DNA of 15,729 nucleotides from contig VBAB01000178.1 of the NCBI GenBank assembly GCA_005888525.1, positions 1 through 15,729 of the forward strand, in the 5' to 3' direction. Of the stretch, positions 7,542-14,194 are shown piece by piece. The position numbers were made by a program, and so were the translations under genes. The stretch is from Alphaproteobacteria bacterium (lineage in GTDB: Bacteria; Pseudomonadota; Alphaproteobacteria; Rhizobiales; Hyphomicrobiaceae). The notes under the pieces were generated by a model. That model did not search any database and was not told the origin of the DNA. It saw only the letters and a list, made by a program, of their open reading frames with translations. Within the stretch, counting starts at the first letter, position 1. Every line of letters starts with the position of its first letter.

Positions 7542-8063
7542 TCAGCGATACCAGCCGGTCGCGGCCACGAATTTTTCTGGTGACGGCTGCAAGGTCGCGG
7601 GAGCGCGGCCAGCGAGGGCATCATCGATCCGCCGCAGCTCCCCGGCCGTCTGCAGCAGCCGCTCGGTCATGCGGTCCCGGAAATGCTCGGTGAGCGCGGC
7701 GTCCTCCCGCATCTGCGCGTGCATTTCCGTGCGGATGAGCTTGAGGCAGAACACGCGGTCGCGCGCAACGATGGTCGAGGCGTAATCGTGCTCGACCAGC
7801 ATCGCCAACTCGCCGATCAGCGAGCCGGGCACGACGATCTCCGGCACGGCCATGGCCCCGATGCCTGGACCGGCCACGCGCTGGACCGGCCCCGATACGA
7901 TCAGGTACGCGCCGTCTCCGGGTTGGCCCGCCTTGGTGAGAACGTCGCCCGGCCAGAACCGCACTCTCTCGGCGCGACGCACGATCTCCGCGAGCTGCGG
8001 CGGACTGAGCCCGCCGAAGAGGGGGAGCCGCAGCAGCAGCTCTACCGTGTTGTCGATAGCCAT
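7542..8063 (-). CDS. Cyclic nucleotide-binding-domain protein (stand-alone)
   Basis: From the ATG at 8063 the product is 173 residues: a single cNMP-binding jelly-roll (about residues 12-115; LPLFGGLSPPQLAEIV, then FWPGDVLTKAGQPGDGAYLIVSG, then IGELAML) and a helical tail. There is no DNA-binding helix-turn-helix, kinase or channel domain. The phosphate-binding cassette has GEL (84-86), but the Arg that contacts the cyclic phosphate (R82 in E. coli CRP) aligns with Tyr94 (HDYAST), so cAMP binding is doubtful. It lies downstream of cenR on the same strand. I recall the same pairing for Brucella otpR and a gene annotated as a cAMP-kinase regulatory subunit, so the two may work together. An upstream ATG at 8123 lies inside a repeat and is less likely. 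Confidence 0.85.
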   Translation of the reverse strand: MAIDNTVELLLRLPLFGGLSPPQLAEIVRRAERVRFWPGDVLTKAGQPGDGAYLIVSGPVQRVAGPGIGAMAVPEIVVPGSLIGELAMLVEHDYASTIVARDRVFCLKLIRTEMHAQMREDAALTEHFRDRMTERLLQTAGELRRIDDALAGRAPATLQPSPEKFVAATGWYR

Positions 8064-8110
8064 CGACCCAGCGTCGGGCGATTCGCGTCGCGGGTCCAGG
8101 GGCGCTGGAG

Positions 8111-8147
8111 TCCCTCTGCCCATTCTGCAGAAGAATGGGCAGAGGGA
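8111..8147. repeat. Hairpin repeat between cenR and the cNMP-domain gene
   Basis: TCCCTCTGCCCATTCT (8111-8126) is perfectly complementary to 8132-8147, with a 5-base loop. It is the same element as the hairpin at 2640-2674 but with one C-G pair changed to G-C. It begins 3 bases past the cenR stop codon, so it forms a stem at the end of the cenR coding sequence on the minus-strand transcript. There is no T-run, so it is more likely a REP-type element or mRNA stabiliser than a terminator. Confidence 0.75.
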
Positions 8148-8150
8148 ATC

Positions 8151-8837
8151 CTACGGCACGAGCTTGTAGCCGCCCGTCTCGGTCACCAGCAGCTCGGCGT
8201 GCGAGGGGTCCTTCTCGATCTTCTGGCGCAGCCGATAGATATGGGTCTCGAGCGTATGCGTGGTGACGCCCGAGTTGTAGCCCCACACCTCCTGCAGCAG
8301 CACGTCGCGCGTCACGACCTTCTCGCCCGCGCGATACAGATACTTGAGAATGGAGGTCTCTTTCTCCGTGAGCCTGATCTTGGACCCCTTCTCGTCAATC
8401 AGCATTTTCGAGGCCGGCTTGAACGAGTAGTGGCCGATGGCGAACACGGCGTCCTCGCTCTGCTCGTGCTGGCGCAGCTGCGCCCGGACGCGGGCCAGCA
8501 GGACGGCAAACTTGAAGGGCTTGGTGACGTAATCGTTGGCGCCCGAGTCGAGGCCGAGGATCATGTCGGCGTCGGACACGTTGCCGGTGAGCATGACGAT
8601 GGGGCTCTTGAAGCCGTTCTTGCGCAACAGCTTGCACGCCTCCCGGCCGTCCATGTCCGGAAGGCCGACGTCGAGCATGACGAGATCCAGGTGCTCGCTC
8701 TTGGCGACCTCGATGCCCTTGGACGCGGTGCCTGCCGTGAAAACCTCGAATTCGTCGTGCAACGCCAGCTGGTCTTTCAGCGACTCGCGAAGGTCCTCGT
8801 CGTCGTCGACGATGAGAATCTTCCGTGCGGTGCTCAT
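8151..8837 (-). CDS. cenR: OmpR-family response regulator, CenR/OtpR type
   Basis: This 228-residue protein has an N-terminal receiver domain (1-120) with acidic residues Asp11-Asp13, phospho-acceptor Asp56 (LVMLDVGLPDMDG), Thr84 (MLTG) and Lys106 (VTKPF). A C-terminal winged-helix domain follows (RLTEKETSILKYLYRAGE; VWGYNSGVTTHTLETHIYRL). The whole pattern, including 'LARVRAQLRQHEQSEDAVF', matches the alphaproteobacterial CenR (Caulobacter) or OtpR (Brucella) lineage, which controls cell-envelope genes. The symbol is from recall of the family. No histidine kinase is nearby, as is usual for an orphan arrangement. The ATG at 8837 has GGAG 9 bases upstream. A cNMP-domain gene lies downstream, and an L,D-transpeptidase is divergent on the other side. 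Confidence 0.88.
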   Translation of the reverse strand: MSTARKILIVDDDEDLRESLKDQLALHDEFEVFTAGTASKGIEVAKSEHLDLVMLDVGLPDMDGREACKLLRKNGFKSPIVMLTGNVSDADMILGLDSGANDYVTKPFKFAVLLARVRAQLRQHEQSEDAVFAIGHYSFKPASKMLIDEKGSKIRLTEKETSILKYLYRAGEKVVTRDVLLQEVWGYNSGVTTHTLETHIYRLRQKIEKDPSHAELLVTETGGYKLVP

Positions 8838-8867
8838 GCTGCTCAGCTCCGATTGATCGATTGTTGC

Positions 8868-8940
8868 CAGTGTCCTGTCCCCGAATTGCCGACCACTTTG
8901 CCGCGAGGTTTGACGGCAATTCGGAGACTGAAGGACACTA
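8868..8940. repeat. Palindromic repeat, copy A (BIME-like pair)
   Basis: Outer arms AGTGTCCT (8869-8876) and AGGACACT (8932-8939) and inner arms CCGAATTGCCG (8881-8891) and CGGCAATTCGG (8914-8924) form a long imperfect stem around a 22-base centre. It ends in CTAG at 8938-8941. It is homologous to the neighbouring copy B in the opposite orientation. Confidence 0.8.
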
Positions 8941-8953
8941 GTAAACTAAAGTT

Positions 8954-9032
8954 CTAGTGTGGCTTATGTCTCGGAATTGCCGATGAACACGAAGCCGCGA
9001 AGTTGGTCGGCAATTCCCAGACGCCACACTAG
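8954..9032. repeat. Palindromic repeat, copy B, inverted relative to copy A
   Basis: Outer arms CTAGTGTGGC (8954-8963) and GCCACACTAG (9023-9032) are perfect complements. Inner arms GAATTGCCGA (8974-8983) and TCGGCAATTC (9007-9016) are also perfect. Reverse-complementing this copy aligns it with copy A: both contain AGTGT, GTC, GAATTGCCGACCA and a GCG-containing centre. Two inverted palindromic units side by side resemble a bacterial interspersed mosaic element. The pair fills most of the gap between cenR and the L,D-transpeptidase. Confidence 0.8.
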
Positions 9033-9073
9033 TAGCCCACAGTCTAGCATCAGATTGCAGGGGGAAACAGAGT

Positions 9074-9643
9074 TTGTCGTTCGCGCGAATAAGTACGAGA
9101 ACCGGCACCAGGAAGGCGCGCCGGCGTGCGGCGACCGTGTCCGCGCTGTCGTCCGGCGCCTGCCTCGGCATGCTTGCACTGGGAGGCATGAGGTTTCCCT
9201 GCGCGCTCGGACGCACGGGGTGCCGGGTGCGCAAGCGCGAGGGCGACGGCGCCACGCCCGTGGGCCTGTGGCGCCTGCGCGTGGTCCTCTATCGCCCCGA
9301 CCGCGTCCAGCGCCCGCGCACGCACCTGCCGGTGCAGGCGATCCGCCCGTGCGACGGCTGGTGCGATGCGCCGGCCGACCGCAACTACAATCGGCCCGTC
9401 CACCTTCCCTACCCGGCCAGCGCCGAGCGGCTCTGGCGCACGGACGGGCTCTACGACATCGTCGTCGTGCTGGACTACAACGATCGCCCTCGCGTGCGCG
9501 GCCGCGGCAGCGCCATCTTCATGCACGTGGCCAAGCCCGGATATGCGCCGACGGAAGGCTGCATCGCGCTCGCGCGCCCGTATCTGTCGCGTCTGCTCGA
9601 GCGGATGGGATCGCGGGCGACGCTGGCTGTGCGGGGCCCATAA
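9074..9643 (+). CDS. L,D-transpeptidase (YkuD) family protein
   Basis: This 189-residue protein has the YkuD catalytic signature: His151 (FMHVAKPG) and Cys163 in PTEGCIAL. Upstream are the family segments 'FPCALGRTGCRVRKREGDGA' and 'DGWCDAPADRNYNRPV'. L,D-transpeptidases make 3-3 peptidoglycan cross-links or attach envelope proteins to the wall. The start is TTG at 9074, supported by GGGGGA about 9 bases upstream. The N-terminus (RKARRRAATVSALSSGACLG) is basic then mildly hydrophobic, but no clear signal cleavage site is seen, so export must be assumed. It is divergent from cenR, an envelope regulator, and that neighbourhood fits a wall-related role. Its stop codon overlaps the terminator of the convergent amtB. 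Confidence 0.87.
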   Translation: MSFARISTRTGTRKARRRAATVSALSSGACLGMLALGGMRFPCALGRTGCRVRKREGDGATPVGLWRLRVVLYRPDRVQRPRTHLPVQAIRPCDGWCDAPADRNYNRPVHLPYPASAERLWRTDGLYDIVVVLDYNDRPRVRGRGSAIFMHVAKPGYAPTEGCIALARPYLSRLLERMGSRATLAVRGP

Positions 9644-9672
9644 AAAAGCGCCCGAAGCTTTCGCTTCGGGCG
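9642..9672 (-). terminator. Rho-independent terminator of amtB
   Basis: Read leftward, CGCCCGAAGC and GCTTCGGGCG (9649-9658 with 9663-9672) form a perfect 10-base stem with a 4-base loop, followed by six T on the minus strand (A run at 9642-9647). It lies about 80 bases past the amtB stop, and its T-run overlaps the TAA of the L,D-transpeptidase gene. Confidence 0.88.
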
Positions 9673-9753
9673 TCAGGAGCACGTACCGGGGTAGCGGCGT
9701 GCTCAGACAAGCGGCGAGGCCCGATGGAGCGCGGACCGCGCCGCAGGCAACCC

Positions 9754-11229
9754 TCAGTAGTTGTAAGCGCGCTCGCCGTGATCGACTAGGTCGAGGCCCT
9801 CTCGTTCCTGGTCGGTGCCGGGCCGCAGGCCCACCAGCGCTTTCACGATCGTGAACAGGATGGCCGATCCGACGCCCGACCAAACCAGCGTGAGGCACAC
9901 GGTCTTGGCCTGGACGATCACCTGCGCGACCATGTCGTAGTCGCCGACCTTGCCGATCGTGTAGTCGAACACGCCGGTGCCGCCGAGCGAAGGTGCCGCC
10001 AGGATGCCGGTGCCGATGGCGCCGATGATGCCGCCGATGCAATGCACGCCGAACACGTCGAGCGCATCGTCGTAGCTCAGCGCATTCTTGATCGCCGAGC
10101 ACATGAACATGCAGGCGACGCCGGCGACGATGCCGAGCACGATGGCCCCCATCGGTCCGGCATAGCCCGAGGCCGGCGTCACCGCGACCAGGCCGGCCAC
10201 CGCGCCGGAGGCTCCGCCGAGCAGGCTCGGCTTCCCCTTGGCCACCTTCTCCGCCACCATCCAGGCCAGCGCCGCTGCCGCGGTCGCCACGAAGGTGTTG
10301 ATCATGGCCAGCGCGGCCGTGCCGTTGGCTTCCAGCGCCGAGCCGGCATTGAACCCGAACCAGCCGACCCACAGCAGGGATGCGCCGATCAGGGTCATGG
10401 TCAGCGAGTGCGGAGGCATGGCTTCACGGCCGAAGCCCACGCGCTTGCCCACGATGAGGGCGCCCATCAGCCCGGCGATGCCGGAATTGATGTGCACGAC
10501 CGTGCCGCCGGCGAAGTCGAGCGCGCCCCACTGGAATGCCAGGCCGGCGTTGGCCTGCACCGCGGCCAGTGCCGCTTCCGCTGCCTTCTTGGCCTCATCG
10601 CCCGATGCGGCGGCGACTGCCTTGGCCGCGGCCACCAACCCACCCGGGCCCGACCAGTACCAGACCATGTGCGCGATCGGGAAATAGACGAAGGTCGCCC
10701 ACAGCGGAATGAACAGCACGATAGCCGCGAATTTCATGCGCTCGGCCATCGAGCCGACGATCAGCGCGCAGGTGATCGCCGCAAACGTCATCTGGAAGCA
10801 GACGTACACGTATTCCGGGATCACCACGCCGTCGGAGAACGTCTCGGCATTGGTGTCCGGCGTGATGCCGGCCAGGAACGCCTTGGAGAACCCGCCGACG
10901 AAGGCGTTCATGGCGCCGCCTTCCGAGAACGCCAGGCTGTAGCCGTAGATCACCCACAGCAGGATGACGATGCACTCGATGAAGAACACCTGCATCAGCA
11001 GCGAGAGCATGTTCTTGGTGCGCACGAGGCCGCCGTAGAAGAGCGCCAAGCCCGGGATGGTCATCAGCAAGACGAGTGCCGAGGCCGTCATCATCCAGGC
11101 GGTGTCGCCCTTGTTGGGGGTAGGCGCGGGCGGTGTCGGCGCCTGCGCCAGCGCGGGAGCGGCGAAGAGCGCCACGAGGGACGCCGCGACTGCGAAAGCG
11201 GCAATCCGGCGCAAGGAACCAGGCTTCAT
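9754..11229 (-). CDS. amtB: Ammonium transporter AmtB with signal peptide
   Basis: This 491-residue Amt family channel is the one encoded with GlnK. A signal peptide is visible (LVALFAAPALA, cleavage near residue 28), then eleven membrane segments. Gate Phe149 (FQMTFAAIT) and Phe293 (GWFGFN), Trp190, Ser297, Asp238 (LDFAGGTVVH) and the twin histidines His246 and His396 (FGVHCIGG) are intact. The periplasmic loop between Trp190 and Asp238 is 47 residues instead of about 11 in E. coli AmtB and is Ala-rich and helix-like (AAEAALAAVQANAG). The ATG at 11229 is chosen because GGAGG lies 8 bases upstream. The frame continues to 11292 but would overlap the glnK stop. It lies 59 bases after glnK, forming the classic glnK-amtB operon. 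Confidence 0.95.
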   Translation of the reverse strand: MKPGSLRRIAAFAVAASLVALFAAPALAQAPTPPAPTPNKGDTAWMMTASALVLLMTIPGLALFYGGLVRTKNMLSLLMQVFFIECIVILLWVIYGYSLAFSEGGAMNAFVGGFSKAFLAGITPDTNAETFSDGVVIPEYVYVCFQMTFAAITCALIVGSMAERMKFAAIVLFIPLWATFVYFPIAHMVWYWSGPGGLVAAAKAVAAASGDEAKKAAEAALAAVQANAGLAFQWGALDFAGGTVVHINSGIAGLMGALIVGKRVGFGREAMPPHSLTMTLIGASLLWVGWFGFNAGSALEANGTAALAMINTFVATAAAALAWMVAEKVAKGKPSLLGGASGAVAGLVAVTPASGYAGPMGAIVLGIVAGVACMFMCSAIKNALSYDDALDVFGVHCIGGIIGAIGTGILAAPSLGGTGVFDYTIGKVGDYDMVAQVIVQAKTVCLTLVWSGVGSAILFTIVKALVGLRPGTDQEREGLDLVDHGERAYNY

Positions 11230-11288
11230 GGGTAGTGCCTCCAAGTGTGCGGCGGGAAAGAGTTGAGCGCGTCTGCGGCGGGTCGAAG

Positions 11289-11627
11289 TCAAATGGCGCT
11301 ATCGTCGGTCTCGCCGGTGCGCACGCGGACCGCATGATCGATGGGTGAGACGAAGATCTTGCCGTCGCCGATCTGCCCCGTCCTGGCGGTGCGGACGATC
11401 GCCTCCACGGCCTTGTCGACGGTGCCCGACGGCACCACGACCTCGATCTTGATCTTGGGCAGGAAGCTCACCGCGTATTCGGCGCCGCGGTAGATCTCCG
11501 TGTGCCCCTTCTGGCGACCGTAACCCTTGACCTCCGTCACGGTCATGCCTTGCAGCCCGAGATCGGTCAGCGCCGAGCGGACTTCCTCGAGCTTGAACGG
11601 CTTGATGATGGCCGTCACCAGCTTCAT
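11289..11627 (-). CDS. glnK: PII nitrogen regulatory protein GlnK
   Basis: The product is 112 residues, the standard PII length. The T-loop (GYGRQKGHTEIYRGAEY, residues 35-51) ends with the uridylylation site Tyr51. The ATP/2-oxoglutarate-binding B-loop 'TARTGQIGDGKIFV' and C-loop region are present. PII proteins sense 2-oxoglutarate and ATP/ADP; GlnK plugs AmtB when nitrogen is plentiful and is released by uridylylation. The start ATG has AAGGGGAA just upstream. It is the first gene of glnK-amtB; a candidate sigma-54 site lies about 90 bases upstream. Confidence 0.97.
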   Translation of the reverse strand: MKLVTAIIKPFKLEEVRSALTDLGLQGMTVTEVKGYGRQKGHTEIYRGAEYAVSFLPKIKIEVVVPSGTVDKAVEAIVRTARTGQIGDGKIFVSPIDHAVRVRTGETDDSAI

Positions 11628-11718
11628 GTGGTTCCCCTTGTGACTCAGCCGGCCTGCCCATATTCAGAGCAGGTTCGGCAATCCCCGCCGCTCGCATTCG
11701 GCGACGCGTGGGATAAGA

Positions 11719-11734
11719 GTCAAAAGACATGCCA
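11719..11734 (-). promoter_or_regulatory. Candidate sigma-54 (-24/-12) promoter of glnK-amtB
   Basis: On the minus strand the sequence is TGGCAT-GTCTT-TTGAC. The -24 element and spacing match the TGGCAC-N5-TTGC consensus, but the -12 GC is GA. glnK-amtB operons are usually transcribed from sigma-54 promoters under NtrC, so a site here is expected, giving a leader of about 80 bases. I could not find a convincing NtrC palindrome upstream. The gap from 11735 to 11846 is otherwise AT-rich, with a 7-base inverted repeat at 11789-11815. Confidence 0.3.
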
Positions 11735-11846
11735 CTCCCAAGACGGCGCTTTAAGACATTGAATCGAATTGCAAAAAATGACATTCGCGGCATTTTCAGC
11801 GCAACAGGAAATGCCTAAACAATGGGCAAATATTAACTTTTGCTCA

Positions 11847-12748
11847 TCATCTAGGCACGTAATCCGACGACCGCTGCCGCATTAGCCCCTCCTGCACCAC
11901 GGACGCCACCAGTACACCGTCGCGCGTGAAGATGCTGCCGCGGCAGAATCCGCGCGCCCCATGGCTCGAAGGACTGTCCTGGGCGTAGAGCAGCCATTCA
12001 TCGGCGCGGAAGGGGCGGTGCAGCCACAACGCGTGATCGAGGCTCGCCAGCTGAATGTCCTTGTCGAACATCAGCTTGCCGTGGGCTCCAGAAGCGTGAA
12101 GTCGGAGGCATAAGCCAGCACGCACTGGTGCAGGGGGAAGGCGTCGGGCAGCCGCCCACTCGCCCGCATCCACACCATCTGCTCGGGGGCGCGCTTCTCG
12201 CGCGCGAAATAGCGCGACACGTCCACCGGACGCAGCTCGATGGGCCGCTCCCGCTCCCAGTAGCTTTTCATGTTGTCGGGCAGCTGGGCGATCATCTGGG
12301 CCTTGAGCTGCTGCTCGTTCGGCAGCTCCTCGGGTGGCGGCACCTGCGGCATCGCGTCCTGGTGGTCGAGCCCCGGCTCGGCGATTTGAAAGGAGGCACT
12401 CATGACGAACATCGCCCGGCCGCGCTGGATGCCGGTGACGCGGCGCGTGGTGAAGCTGCCGCCGTCGCGCACGCGCTCGACGTTGTAGACGATCGGCCGC
12501 GCCGGGTCGCCGGGGAGCAGGAAGTAGGCGTGCAGCGAGTGGGCGACGCGTTCCGGCGGCACCGTGCGCACGGCGGCGACCAGCGCCTGGCCCAGCACCT
12601 GCCCGCCGTAGACGCGCTGCCAGCCCTCCTGGGGGCTGCGGCCGCGAAACAGGTTCTCCTCCAACGGCTCCAGGTCCAGAATGGACAACAGACCTTCCAG
12701 GGCGCTGCCGGGCTTCGCGCTTGCGGATTTGGCGGTCTTGGCGGGCAT
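11847..12748 (-). pseudogene. tesB: Acyl-CoA thioesterase II (TesB), frameshifted
   Basis: The first frame (12748 to 12071, 225 residues) is the TesB N-terminal hot-dog domain (RVYGGQVLGQALVAAVRTVP; AHSLHAYFLLPGDP) up to 'LAYASDFTLLE', then PTAS and a stop. The rest of TesB continues in another frame from about 12084 to 11847 (HGKLMFDKDIQLASLDHALW; ADEWLLYAQDSPSSHGARGF; VASVVQEGLMR). The break is near 12084-12090. Compared with E. coli TesB (SDFNFLPVALQPHG), about four residues are also missing, so the change looks like a loss of about 13 bases rather than one base. The family's catalytic Asp, Ser/Thr and Gln lie in the second part, so the truncated protein should be inactive as a thioesterase. 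Both halves are otherwise well preserved, which suggests a recent event or an assembly error. Confidence 0.85.
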
Positions 12749-12835
12749 GGCGGCATCTCGGGTGAAAGGGCGGCTACAGGGGAGGTCTGACCCTCCGGGT
12801 CTGATCCCTTATGACCAAACCGGCGGCAGGGGACA

Positions 12836-14080
12836 ATGAGTTCGAGCGTCGAGCGCTACGACGTCGTGATCGCGGGCGGCGGCACCGCCGGCCTCCCGCT
12901 CGCCTGCGCGCTCGCTGATGCGCTGGGGCCTGGCGCCCGCATCGCCGTTGTGGACCCCACCCCGTTGCGTGCCGGCGGAGCCCCGGACGCCCGTGCGTTC
13001 GCGCTCTCGGCCGGCGCCAAGCGCATGCTGGCGGTGCTGGGTGTGTGGCCCGAGCTTGCGCCGCACGCCCAGCCCGTCACCGCCATCGACATCACCGACT
13101 CGAGCCTGGAGGACGCTTTCCGTCCGGTGCTCGTGTCCTACGACAACACCGTGGATGGAAGCGAGCCCGCCACCTACATCGTCGAGCAAGGGCGGCTGCG
13201 CGAGGCGCTGCTGGCGGCCGCCGCCAGCCGCCGTGTCACGCTGCTCAGCGGCGAGCCGGCCGTGGGCTTCCAGGCCGATGAGCACGGCGTCAGCGTCGCC
13301 GTCGGGCGCGGGCCTTCGCCGCGCAGACTGCGCGCGGCGTTGCTGGTGGCCGCTGACGGCCGGGCCTCGCCGCTGCGTGAGGCGGCCGGCATCGGCGTCG
13401 TGCGCTGGAGCTATCCGCAGACCGGCATCGTCACGTTCGTTCGGCTCGAACAACCGCACCAGGGGCGCGCCGTGCAGCACTTCCTCCCGTCCGGTCCCTT
13501 CGCCATTCTGCCGCTGACGGAAAACCGCGCCTGCATCACCTGGACCGAGAACGCGGCCAACGCGCGCGAGGTCCTGGCGCTTGACGATGCCGGCTTCCTG
13601 GCCGAGGTCGAGAAGCGCTTCGGCTATCGCCTCGGCGGCGTCGCGCTCGCCGGCCCGCGCGCGTCCTGGCCGCTCGACATGCACCTCGCCCGCGCGCTGG
13701 TGGCGGATCGCTTCGCCCTGCTCGGCGACGCGGCGCACGGCGTGCACCCGATCGCCGGGCAGGGCCTGAACCTGGGGCTGCGGGACGTCGCCGCGCTGGC
13801 CGAGGTAGTCGCCGACGCGGCCCGTCTCGGCCTCGACATCGGCTCGCTCATCGTGCTCGAGCGCTACGAGCGCTGGCGCCGGCTCGACTCGGCCTTCTCC
13901 GCCGCCAGCTTCGATGCGCTCAACCGCCTCTTCTCCAACGATTCGACGCTCTTGCGCTCCGCCCGCGACCTCGGCCTGGGCCTGGTTGAGCGCATGCCTG
14001 CGCTCAAGCAATTCTTCGTCGCCGAAGCCGCCGGCCTCACCGGCGACGTCCCGCGCTTGCTGCGCGGCGAGCCGGCATGA
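12836..14080 (+). CDS. FAD-dependent hydroxylase, UbiH/UbiF/COQ6 family
   Basis: This 414-residue flavoprotein monooxygenase has the three family motifs: the Rossmann GGGTAG (residues 14-19, in VVIAGGGTAGLPLACAL), the DG motif (VAADGRASPLREAAG, about 172-186) and the FAD-ribityl motif GDAAHGVHPIAGQGLN (298-313). The last is diagnostic of ubiquinone-biosynthesis hydroxylases, which insert oxygen at ring positions of the ubiquinone precursor. Ring position (UbiH, UbiF, UbiI, UbiL or UbiM type) cannot be told from sequence, so no symbol is given. The ATG at 12836 follows CAGGGGAC. It is divergent from the tesB remnant, with an 87-base gap containing a short hairpin and the direct repeat GGTCTGAYCC, and converges on rimM. 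Confidence 0.9.
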   Translation: MSSSVERYDVVIAGGGTAGLPLACALADALGPGARIAVVDPTPLRAGGAPDARAFALSAGAKRMLAVLGVWPELAPHAQPVTAIDITDSSLEDAFRPVLVSYDNTVDGSEPATYIVEQGRLREALLAAAASRRVTLLSGEPAVGFQADEHGVSVAVGRGPSPRRLRAALLVAADGRASPLREAAGIGVVRWSYPQTGIVTFVRLEQPHQGRAVQHFLPSGPFAILPLTENRACITWTENAANAREVLALDDAGFLAEVEKRFGYRLGGVALAGPRASWPLDMHLARALVADRFALLGDAAHGVHPIAGQGLNLGLRDVAALAEVVADAARLGLDIGSLIVLERYERWRRLDSAFSAASFDALNRLFSNDSTLLRSARDLGLGLVERMPALKQFFVAEAAGLTGDVPRLLRGEPA

Positions 14081-14087
14081 CTGCAGC

Positions 14088-14194
14088 TGTCATCCCGGAA
14101 TTTCGCATAGCGAAATATCCGGGACCCAGGACACGCATTCTTTTCGCTCCTGGGTCCCGGCTCTCCGCGCTGTCGCGCTCCGGCCGGGATGACA
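14088..14194. repeat. MITE-like element with terminal inverted repeats
   Basis: Perfect 11-base terminal repeats TGTCATCCCGG (14088-14098) and CCGGGATGACA (14184-14194) enclose further hairpins: TTTCGC-ATA-GCGAAA (14101-14115) and CCGGGACCCAGGA (14119-14131) with TCCTGGGTCCCGG (14148-14160). A GCGC-TGTC-GCGC stem lies at about 14167-14178. The element fills the gap between the convergent hydroxylase and rimM genes. Repeats starting GTCATCCCGG are widespread in Hyphomicrobiales. It may act as a two-way transcript end signal. Confidence 0.8.

Noticed and set aside
8064..8123. Longer cNMP-domain protein starting at 8123
   Set aside because: The start would fall inside the hairpin repeat, and the added 20 residues (GRGTPAPLDPRRESPDAGS) are low-complexity and outside the domain.
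7683..8957. 424-codon plus-strand frame across the cNMP-domain gene and cenR
   Set aside because: It is antisense to two genes with clear domains, and its composition is of the Arg/His/Leu/Val-rich shadow type.
11789..11815. GGCATTT/AAATGCC inverted repeat as a tesB terminator or NtrC site
   Set aside because: The arms are only 7 bases, the T-run on the minus strand comes too late for a good terminator, and the sequence does not match the GCAC/GTGC NtrC consensus.
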